Positions 1 to 6,732 of a DNA stretch of 42,553 nucleotides are shown here, piece after piece. Source of the stretch: Candidatus Anaerotignum merdipullorum (lineage in GTDB: Bacteria; Bacillota; Clostridia; Lachnospirales; Anaerotignaceae). The translations under genes were made by a program, and so were the position numbers. Under the pieces are notes generated by a model that saw only the letters and a list, made by a program, of their open reading frames with translations, ran no database searches and was not told the origin of the DNA. Numbering within the stretch: the first letter of the stretch is position 1; the number at the start of each line of letters is the position of its first letter. Location: NCBI GenBank assembly GCA_019115165.1, contig DXEB01000064.1, positions 1-42,553 of the forward strand. Direction: 5' to 3'.

Positions 1-53
1 AGTGTTCTTTTGAAGTCTTCGTCATAGCGAATACCTTTGTTGTTTGTGGACAT
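1..53 (-). CDS. IS3-family transposase OrfA, N-terminal fragment (runs off the window)
   Basis: Only the first 17 codons are present, reading MSTNNKGIRYDEDFKRT. This matches the usual start of IS3/IS150 OrfA proteins, where a 'xRYxEEFKR' motif opens a helix-turn-helix that binds the element's ends. The start is fixed by an AAAGGAGG ribosome site on the minus strand at 61-68, about 8 bases upstream of the ATG. The remainder of OrfA and the frameshifted OrfB catalytic part would lie to the left. Whether the element is intact cannot be judged. Confidence 0.65.
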   Translation of the reverse strand, partial: MSTNNKGIRYDEDFKRT

Positions 54-130
54 ATAATTACCTCCTTTTGGTGTCTACTTTATTGTAATAGATAGTTACT
101 TTATGTGTCCACTTTTTTAATATAGATCCA
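1..130 (-). mobile_element. Left-cut end of an IS3-family insertion sequence
   Basis: The minus strand begins a transposase OrfA at 53 and is preceded by a short leader. The presumed terminal inverted repeat runs on the plus strand from about 97 to 130. On the minus strand it reads inward from TGGATCTATATT, giving the TG...CA end typical of IS3/IS150 elements. The other end and the target duplication lie outside the window or cannot be seen, so the exact boundary at 130 is an inference. Confidence 0.6.
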
Positions 131-423
131 CAGAAGCTGCTGGTGATTGCCGGTTTCATCAGGGAGGCTGATTGCATTAAACATTGCAGGGGATAACGAA
201 ATAACTGTTCTGTTCGGATAAAGCAGAAGACAAATTGCGTTCTCATAAAAAGGTATATGTTTGTGTCTACAGAAAGTGGGAGAGAAAGAAGCGCTATGTG
301 CTGTAACACCTAGAGCTGCGAGGGAAAGTTGTTTGAAAAGAGATTCGGAATTTCTGACAGAATCATTCTGTTTGATTGTAAAAAGTGTTTTAGTGGATGG
401 AACAATCGTAATGCGGAAAAGAG
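131..423. other. Intergenic stretch upstream of the esterase gene
   Basis: Nothing convincing is seen between the insertion-sequence end and the esterase. Short open frames on both strands lack ribosome sites and recognisable protein character. The promoter of the 424-5459 cassette should be here, but no good -35/-10 pair could be picked out by eye. Confidence 0.4.
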
Positions 424-1983
424 ATGCGACGAAGGATGAAAAAGAAGAAATCGGTACGGTCTTTGTTGTTGATTGGAGTGGTGTTGACAGTTTTCACTGC
501 GTGTGGTTCACAAACTGAAGAATCGGTGTCCGAGCAACAGAATACACGAAACACTGGTGTGGTGCAAACGACTGCAGGACAGGTACAGGGGACAGACCTA
601 GATGGAATGTTCCGTTATCTTGGCATTCCATACGCAAAGGCGACAGAAAGATTTGTTCCAGCAGAAGAAGTGGAACCGTGGGAAGGTATTCTGGTGGCAG
701 ATCAATATGGAAAGATGTCTCCGCAGGGGTCGATTTCTGGTATTGATGGAGAAAGGGATCAAACGGGAACAGATAACAACTGCCAAAATTTGAATATTTG
801 GACACCGGGAATCCAGGATGGACAAAAGCGTCCAGTTATGGTATGGCTACATGGCGGAGGATTTTCTACCGGCTCTGCCAACGAGGAGGAATATGATGGA
901 GAAGCATTGAGTCGTAGTGGTGATGTTGTTGTGGTATCTGTCAACCATCGTCTCAATGTATTTGGACACTTGGATTTATCTGCATATGATAAAAAATATC
1001 AATATTCTGCAAATGTTGGTATAACGGACATCATAGCAGCGTTGGAATGGATACAGGAAAACATTGAAGCATTTGGTGGAGATCCGGATAATGTAACTGT
1101 TTTTGGGCAGTCCGGAGGCGGAGCAAAGGTTCTGGCTTTGATGACAGCGCCGGATGCGCAAGGATTATTTGACAAAGGAATTGTACAGAGTGGTGCAACG
1201 GAAACGATGGGAGTGGCGTTTAACACACAGGAATCCAGTGCTAGACTGGTAGAACATGTATTGGAAAATTTGGGGATTTCAGCAGAAAATATAGAAGAGA
1301 TTCAGCAAGTATCTGTGGAGCGGCTACAGGAGGCAGCAACATTGGCACTACAGCAGACCGGTGAAGAGTTACAAATTCCAGCGGCGTTGGGAGATGCATA
1401 TTCTATGGACTGGGAACCGGTAATTGATGGCGATTTCTTACCAACGAATCCGGTTACAGAAGACTCTTTTGCGAATGTAGGTAAGAATATTCCGCTGTTG
1501 ATTGGCAGTAATCTGAACGAATGGAGCGGATATTTTCCGGCAGACACTATTGCGTCATCCCAAGAACTGACTGCAGCGCTGCAGGAGGCGTATCCAAACA
1601 AACCGGATTTGACGGCAGATCAGGTGGATTCCACGACCATACGTCTGCCTTTGCTCAAAATTATGTCTCATAAAGCGGACCAAGGCGGTGCACCTGTGTA
1701 CGCATACGTTTTTACATATGGCAACTCGTATCATGGGGCAGAAATTCCTTATGTATTTTGTCATGCGAATGGAAACGCGGAGGTAGCAGCATTGGCAAAA
1801 CAAATCAGCCAGGCGTGGATTCAGTTTGCAAGGACTGGTACACCGGGAGCAGAAGGGCTGCCAGAATGGGAACCTTATACGCGTGAAAGTGGTGCGACAA
1901 TGTTGCTGGATACAGAATCTCGGATGGGTTACCATCATGACCGGGATTTGATGGCACTGCTTGCACCAGACTATGTATACTAA
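424..1983 (+). CDS. Carboxylesterase type B lipoprotein
   Basis: This is a 519-residue secreted alpha/beta hydrolase of the carboxylesterase type B (para-nitrobenzyl esterase) family, which hydrolyses carboxylic esters. The N-terminus has a basic stretch, a hydrophobic segment and a lipobox ending in TAC at Cys27, so it is probably a membrane-anchored lipoprotein outside the cell. The oxyanion loop WLHGGGFSTG is at about 141-150. The nucleophile is Ser230 in the GQSGGG elbow; Glu366 (in NLNEW) and His437 (in YHGAEIP) complete the likely triad. A start at 436 (MKKKKS) is possible, because the ribosome site GGAAAAGAG fits either. It is first in a run with the cupin and flavodoxin genes; the next ORF begins 12 bases after its stop. 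The natural substrate is unknown. Confidence 0.9.
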   Translation: MRRRMKKKKSVRSLLLIGVVLTVFTACGSQTEESVSEQQNTRNTGVVQTTAGQVQGTDLDGMFRYLGIPYAKATERFVPAEEVEPWEGILVADQYGKMSPQGSISGIDGERDQTGTDNNCQNLNIWTPGIQDGQKRPVMVWLHGGGFSTGSANEEEYDGEALSRSGDVVVVSVNHRLNVFGHLDLSAYDKKYQYSANVGITDIIAALEWIQENIEAFGGDPDNVTVFGQSGGGAKVLALMTAPDAQGLFDKGIVQSGATETMGVAFNTQESSARLVEHVLENLGISAENIEEIQQVSVERLQEAATLALQQTGEELQIPAALGDAYSMDWEPVIDGDFLPTNPVTEDSFANVGKNIPLLIGSNLNEWSGYFPADTIASSQELTAALQEAYPNKPDLTADQVDSTTIRLPLLKIMSHKADQGGAPVYAYVFTYGNSYHGAEIPYVFCHANGNAEVAALAKQISQAWIQFARTGTPGAEGLPEWEPYTRESGATMLLDTESRMGYHHDRDLMALLAPDYVY

Positions 1984-1995
1984 GGAGGAGAAGGA

Positions 1996-3006
1996 ATGAG
2001 AAAAAAACGAAAGAAAGTCTGTTTAGTTTTTGGATTATGGATTAGTGTTATGCTGTCTGCCTGCAGTGGATCAATACAGACTGATGCGGACACGCAACAG
2101 ACAAAATCCGTTGATGAACAGATACAGAAAGCAGATGCAGATATTGTGACGACGGCGGATGAGCTGACCTTTCCGATTGGTCAGCCAATACAATCCGAAG
2201 CGTTTACCAAAGATGCATATATTGCACCAATGATTCCTTATGATGAAGTATATCATTTCCCTGCAACTAATCATGTGACGTTTGAACCAGGCGCCAGAAG
2301 CGGCTGGCACAGCCATGGCGGTATGATGATTTTGGTAACCGGCGGAGTCGGATATTATCAGGAAGAAGGTGCACCTGCACAAATTATTCGGAAAGGAGAC
2401 GTGATTGCATGTGAACCGGGAGTGAGGCATTGGCATGGAGCAACACCGGACAGTTGGTTTTCACAAATGGTAATTTTTGATTCTAATGATATCCCCGTGG
2501 AAGGAGAAGGAACAGGAGAGGAACCGGTGACAGAGGAGCAGTATGGCAATCTGGAAATGGAAGAATATGCAGGGCGTACAATAACGGAAGAGAACACAAC
2601 CATGGTTCAGAAGGCGGTGGAACCGATGAACAGCGAAACATTCAGCGGTCCTGCCTATGTATCTGTGATTTTGAAGGCAGGCAATGCAGCTGGAGCGCCG
2701 GAGCTGCATTATGTGGTCTTTGAACCGGGCGTTATCAGCAATTGGCATACGCATGAAGGTGGACAAATTTTGATTGCAACCGATGGGATAGGATATCATC
2801 AGATAGAAGGGCAGCCGGTACAGGTGATGTATCCTGGAGATGTAGCGTTTTGCCCGCCGGGAGAAAAACATTGGCATGGTGGGAGTGCAGATACAGAATT
2901 TGCGCATATTGCTGTCAATACCAACCCGGAATGGATGGGATTGGAATGGTTTGATCGAATTTCTGAAGAAGACTACGCACAACTGGTTGAATTGGAGGCA
3001 GAGTAA
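1996..3006 (+). CDS. Double-cupin lipoprotein
   Basis: The 336-residue protein has a signal peptide with lipobox LSAC and two similar cupin-2 barrels, probably a duplication. The first contains GWHSHGG and a later RHWHG; the second contains NWHTHEGG and KHWHG. The His-x-His and downstream His pattern would bind one metal per barrel. Cupins of this type act as small metal-dependent enzymes or sensors, and related ones often sit beside carboxymuconolactone-decarboxylase and flavodoxin genes in gut Clostridia. GGAGG at 1983-1987 sets the start. It lies 12 bases after the esterase and upstream of the flavodoxin gene, so it is probably co-transcribed and also extracellular. The reaction cannot be named from sequence alone. 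Confidence 0.85.
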   Translation: MRKKRKKVCLVFGLWISVMLSACSGSIQTDADTQQTKSVDEQIQKADADIVTTADELTFPIGQPIQSEAFTKDAYIAPMIPYDEVYHFPATNHVTFEPGARSGWHSHGGMMILVTGGVGYYQEEGAPAQIIRKGDVIACEPGVRHWHGATPDSWFSQMVIFDSNDIPVEGEGTGEEPVTEEQYGNLEMEEYAGRTITEENTTMVQKAVEPMNSETFSGPAYVSVILKAGNAAGAPELHYVVFEPGVISNWHTHEGGQILIATDGIGYHQIEGQPVQVMYPGDVAFCPPGEKHWHGGSADTEFAHIAVNTNPEWMGLEWFDRISEEDYAQLVELEAE

Positions 3007-3065
3007 ATGAATACAGCGAAATAAAGGTCTGCAAATGACAAAAAAGCAGGAAGGAGTGCAGAACA

Positions 3066-4802
3066 ATGAAAAAAGGGAAACAATTTTTAGCGGGTTTAGT
3101 GACATCTGCGATGATGTTGACAGCAACACCAACGGCATTTGCTGCAGTGGAAGATACTGGATTTACAGATGTGAGTGCAACGGCATGGTATGCACAAGCA
3201 GTAGATTATGTATATTCCAATGATTTGATGAGCGGTACACAGGATATGGTGTTTTCACCGCAGGAAGAGATGAGTAGAGCAATGCTGGCAGCGGTTTTGT
3301 ATCGTGCGGCTGGTAGCCCTGTTGTATATGTACAAGCGGATTTCACAGACGTTTCCGTGGATGGATGGTATACGAATGCAGTGGATTGGGCGGCGGCAAA
3401 TAATGTGATATCAGGCTATGGAAGCGGATTGTTTGGTGTACAGCAGCCTGTGACCAGAGAGCAGATTGCATCCATTCTTTGGAGATATGTAGGAAGTCTG
3501 CAAACGCAGGAGACACAAGACTTTGCAGATGAAGCGGATATTTCTGCATATGCGGCAGAAGCAGTAGACTGGGCACAAAATACGGGTGTAGTCAGTGGAA
3601 AAGAGAATCATCGGTTTGATCCAAAAGGGAATGCCACAAGAGCAGAAGTGGCAATGATGCTGTACCGTTTGATGACAATGGAAGGTGCAGAAGCATCTCG
3701 TCCCAGTGATATGGAAAATGGCGATGATACGTTGGTAGTTTATTATTCTGCGACTGGGAATACCGAAGCAGTGGCGGAAAAGATAGCTGAGACACTGGAT
3801 GCGGATTTGTTTGAGATTATGCCAGCAGAACCGTATACAGACGAAGATTTGGATTGGACAGATTCTTCTAGCAGAGTTGTTGCGGAATATGAAAATCCGA
3901 ATTTGCGGACAGTGGAACTGGTTTCCAATACAGTGGAAAATTGGGAGGAATATGAGACGGTGTTGATCGGGTATCCGATTTGGTGGGGAATTGCGGCATG
4001 GCCGGTCGATGCTTTTGTACAAGCCAATGATTTCACCGGTAAGACGGTTATTCCATTTTGTACCTCTTCCAGTTCCGGTATCGGTGAAAGTGGAGCATTA
4101 TTGGCAGAGACGGCAGGAAGTGGCGAATGGCTGGCAGGAGAGCGATTTCGCAGCAGTGCCTCCGAAAGGGATATTCAAGAATGGATTAATGGTTTAGACT
4201 TGTCTGCCCATTCTGCTGATCTAGAATCGGAACTTTCTAATGATGCGGAATCTCAGTCTTTGGTGGTATACTTCTCCATGCCGGAAACGGATGATGCTGT
4301 TGACATGACACAAGAGGAAGATAACAGTGTTGTAGTGATTGATGGGGAGGTGCTTGGGAATACGCAGTATATGGCATATGTGATTCAGGAGCAGACGGGA
4401 GCGGATATTTTCCGCATTGAGCCGGAAACACCGTACCCTTTAGATCATGAAACATTAGTGGAGCTAGCTGCAGAAGAGGAACAGGATACAAATGCCCGCC
4501 CTGCAATTCAGGATAAAATACCTCAAATAGAAGATTATGATACGATCTTTGTAGGGTATCCGATCTGGTGGAGCGATTTACCAATGATTTTGTATACATT
4601 CTTTGATACGTATGATTTGTCTGGAAAGACGATTGTACCATTTGGCACACATGGCGGCAGTGGATTTGCAGATACGATAGATACAATCATCGATCTGGAA
4701 CCGAATGCAACCGTATTGGAAGAAGGTTTGACCATTTCTCGGAATGATATTCAAGACGCAGAAGCAGAAATTATTTCATGGGTGAATGAACTGGACGTGT
4801 AA
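3066..4802 (+). CDS. S-layer-homology protein with two flavodoxin domains
   Basis: The 578-residue protein has a cleavable signal peptide (about 1-27, ending AFA). Three SLH repeats follow at about 31-80, 91-141 and 152-202, which would hold it to pyruvylated secondary wall polymer. Two flavodoxin-like domains then occupy about 222-378 and 397-578. The first keeps a classic FMN phosphate loop, SATGNTE at 228-234. In the second the loop is split by an insertion between FSMPET and GNTQ (431-434), a variant common in Clostridia flavodoxins. Both carry GYPIWW (302-307 and 497-502), likely flavin-stacking regions. Flavodoxins are normally cytoplasmic, so wall-anchored tandem copies suggest electron transfer at the surface. 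The start is supported by AGGAAGGAG at about 3048-3056. It is followed 21 bases later by another flavoprotein gene. Confidence 0.9.
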   Translation: MKKGKQFLAGLVTSAMMLTATPTAFAAVEDTGFTDVSATAWYAQAVDYVYSNDLMSGTQDMVFSPQEEMSRAMLAAVLYRAAGSPVVYVQADFTDVSVDGWYTNAVDWAAANNVISGYGSGLFGVQQPVTREQIASILWRYVGSLQTQETQDFADEADISAYAAEAVDWAQNTGVVSGKENHRFDPKGNATRAEVAMMLYRLMTMEGAEASRPSDMENGDDTLVVYYSATGNTEAVAEKIAETLDADLFEIMPAEPYTDEDLDWTDSSSRVVAEYENPNLRTVELVSNTVENWEEYETVLIGYPIWWGIAAWPVDAFVQANDFTGKTVIPFCTSSSSGIGESGALLAETAGSGEWLAGERFRSSASERDIQEWINGLDLSAHSADLESELSNDAESQSLVVYFSMPETDDAVDMTQEEDNSVVVIDGEVLGNTQYMAYVIQEQTGADIFRIEPETPYPLDHETLVELAAEEEQDTNARPAIQDKIPQIEDYDTIFVGYPIWWSDLPMILYTFFDTYDLSGKTIVPFGTHGGSGFADTIDTIIDLEPNATVLEEGLTISRNDIQDAEAEIISWVNELDV

Positions 4803-4823
4803 GCAAAGAAAGAAGGGGAACAT

Positions 4824-5459
4824 ATGAAAGTTTTACTGGTTAACGGCAGCCCGCATCAACATGGCTGCACATATACGGCGCTTTGCGAGGCTGCAGAAGC
4901 GTTACAAAAAAACGGAGTGGAAACGGATCTCTTTTGGATTGGAAATAAGCCGCTTTCTGGCTGTATTGCCTGTAAGTCATGCGTGAAAAACAGCTTGTGC
5001 GTGTTTCAGGATACGGTCAATGCTTTTTTAGAGATTGCAGGAATGTACGATGGATTTTTATTTGGAACGCCAGTTCACTGGGGTGCGGCTTCCGGGGCGA
5101 TGACATCGTTTTTGGACAGAGCTTTTTATGCAGACTTGAATGGAGGAGGAAATCGATTTTGGCTGAAGCCCGCGGCGGCTGTGATTTCTGCCAGAAGGGC
5201 GGGAACGACAGCTACGTGGGATCAGATCAATAAATATTTTGCATTGATGCAGATGCCGATTATTTCTTCACGCTATTGGAATATTGTACATGGAACCAAT
5301 CCAGAGGAGATAAAAAAAGACAAGGAAGGCATGCAGACGATGCGGATTTTGGGAAATAATATGGCTTATTTTCTAAAATGCAGAGAACTGGCGGAAAAAA
5401 CAGGGATCCCGAAGCCAGAGCAAGAAACGATTACATTTACGAATTTTATTCGAGAATAA
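4824..5459 (+). CDS. Flavodoxin-fold iron-sulfur flavoprotein (NADPH-dependent FMN reductase family)
   Basis: This 211-residue protein has the flavodoxin-fold start LLVNGSPHQHGCTYT for FMN phosphate binding and the motif FGTPVHWGAASG, typical of the WrbA/FMN-reductase family. Cysteines 47, 50, 53 and 59 form C-x2-C-x2-C-x5-C. This is the compact motif that binds a 4Fe-4S cluster in archaeal iron-sulfur flavoprotein (Isf), so a cluster plus FMN is likely. It has no signal peptide and should be cytoplasmic. It is the last gene of the esterase-cupin-flavodoxin run, preceded by GAAGGGG, and a terminator-like structure follows. It could pass electrons from the cytoplasm towards the surface flavodoxin or detoxify quinones or oxygen, but the sequence does not decide this. 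Confidence 0.85.
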   Translation: MKVLLVNGSPHQHGCTYTALCEAAEALQKNGVETDLFWIGNKPLSGCIACKSCVKNSLCVFQDTVNAFLEIAGMYDGFLFGTPVHWGAASGAMTSFLDRAFYADLNGGGNRFWLKPAAAVISARRAGTTATWDQINKYFALMQMPIISSRYWNIVHGTNPEEIKKDKEGMQTMRILGNNMAYFLKCRELAEKTGIPKPEQETITFTNFIRE

Positions 5460-5478
5460 TATAATGTCTATAAAACCA

Positions 5479-5557
5479 AAACCGCGCCTCTCATGGTCGA
5501 TGAAAGAAGAAATCAGGAGATCTTTGTTTCTTTTGTGATTCGGCTATCGCGCGGTTT
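5479..5557 (+). terminator. Long hairpin terminator after the redox cassette
   Basis: AACCGCGC at about 5480-5487 pairs with GCGCGGTT at about 5548-5555 and is followed by a run of T. The loop is long and holds further A/T-rich self-complementary sequence (GAAAGAAGAAATC against GATTTC-like parts). Confidence 0.6.
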
Positions 5558-5560
5558 TTT

Positions 5561-5968
5561 GTAATAAGGAAAAGAATCATATCGACAAATGAATGTAACG
5601 GGGGGATGTACATGGCAGAGATGGAATGGGATAGCAGCAGGGATATGGAAAAAATCCCTGCTTTTTGTGTTGAGAGAGGATTGTACGGACAGAGAGAAGA
5701 AATTTGGTAAGTGAAAAGGACGAATGCGGCGTACGACGATTGGAGATATCAGCGGGGAGAGACAAAGCAACGAGGATATGATAGACGGGAGTTAGCATAT
5801 GTCTTAAGAATACGAAAAAGACAGCATTGGAAAACCAGTGTGATGGAAGAGTGGAATTTGCGAATGAACAAGAAAATGATGAAAACAAAATGCAATTGGA
5901 GAAGACAGGCACGTTTTGGTTTGGCGGCGCATAGGGATAAAGGGAACAAATGGGAAAGAGGGAATCGT
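5561..5968. other. Gene-poor stretch before the amidase
   Basis: A 32-codon frame with a good GGGGGG ribosome site starts at 5612 and stops at 5708. The same frame reopens directly at 5711 and runs into the amidase. The translated residues are low in hydrophobics and rich in R, K, W and Q, which does not look like a folded domain. I treat this as untranslated or degenerate DNA. Confidence 0.35.
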
Positions 5969-6520
5969 ATGCCTCGCATTTATCTCAGTCCGTCTTTACA
6001 GGAATATAATTTATATGTTAATGGTGGAACAGAAGAAGAAATTACAAATCTCATCGCGGATGCCATGGAGCCGTATTTACTGGCATCTGGCATAGAGTTT
6101 GTCAGAAATCGACCAGAAATGAGTTTGGGGGAAGCTATTGCAGCATCCAATGCAGGCGATTTTGACCTTCATGTAGCAATTCACACCAATGCTGCTCCAG
6201 AAAGTCTGTCTGGAAAGCTGCAGGGGGTGGATGCCTATTATTTTTTTGATAGTCGGTATGGCAGAGAGATGGCGGAGCTTGTCGCTGCGCGTCTGCGAGA
6301 GATTTATCCGGATACACAGAAAGTAAATACGGTGCCGACGGCAACGTTGCGAGAACTTCGTCGGACATATGCGCCGACAGTATTGGTGGAAGTCGGATAT
6401 CATGACAATATAGAAGATGCGCAGTGGATTAAGGAGAATATTGAATCCATTGGGCGTGCATTGGCGCAATCTGTAACGGATTACTTTGGAATTCCATTTC
6501 AGGAACCAATGATAGAATGA
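5969..6520 (+). CDS. N-acetylmuramoyl-L-alanine amidase-like protein (Amidase_3 family, divergent)
   Basis: A start at 5969 (MPRIYLSPS) gives 183 residues and is preceded by AGAGGG with good spacing; the open frame upstream does not look coding. The protein follows the Amidase_3 fold. HVAIHTNAAP corresponds to the S-I-H-x-N zinc motif, and VLVEVGYHDN corresponds to the catalytic-Glu strand near the C-terminus. The usual first zinc-ligand motif D-P-G-H-G-G is replaced by LSPSLQEYN, and a Glu-rich GGTEEE follows where the second ligand is expected. No signal peptide is visible, which is unusual for a cell-wall enzyme. Relatives with the 'LSPS.QE.N' opening are common in Clostridia, sometimes linked to sporulation or phage. 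It may act only in a released form or have lost zinc hydrolase activity. Confidence 0.75.
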   Translation: MPRIYLSPSLQEYNLYVNGGTEEEITNLIADAMEPYLLASGIEFVRNRPEMSLGEAIAASNAGDFDLHVAIHTNAAPESLSGKLQGVDAYYFFDSRYGREMAELVAARLREIYPDTQKVNTVPTATLRELRRTYAPTVLVEVGYHDNIEDAQWIKENIESIGRALAQSVTDYFGIPFQEPMIE

Positions 6521-6640
6521 ATGTATACAATTTCAATAAAGAAGAAAGGAAATGTTTGGATAAAAATTATGCTAATTTCCGAACAATTGTTTTTTGTTAA
6601 AAAAATAAAGGAAAATCGTGACAAGTGCAGTATTCTATAT

Positions 6641-6669
6641 ATATGTATATTGTGTAAATACTATATAAT
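6641..6669 (+). promoter_or_regulatory. Possible promoter for the EF-G paralog
   Basis: An AT-rich segment contains a perfect TATAAT at 6664-6669, with only a weak TATGTA 17 bases upstream. The -10 match and position before the gene are the only support. Confidence 0.25.
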
Positions 6670-6732
6670 ACTGTATACATGACAAATGACGGACGTATGT
6701 CCGATGATTCTATACCAAGGGAGGTATTCAGT

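Noticed and set aside
5612-5968. A 32-codon ORF with a good ribosome site, and the in-frame extension upstream of the amidase
   Set aside because: The residues do not resemble a folded protein, and the amidase has a better start at 5969.
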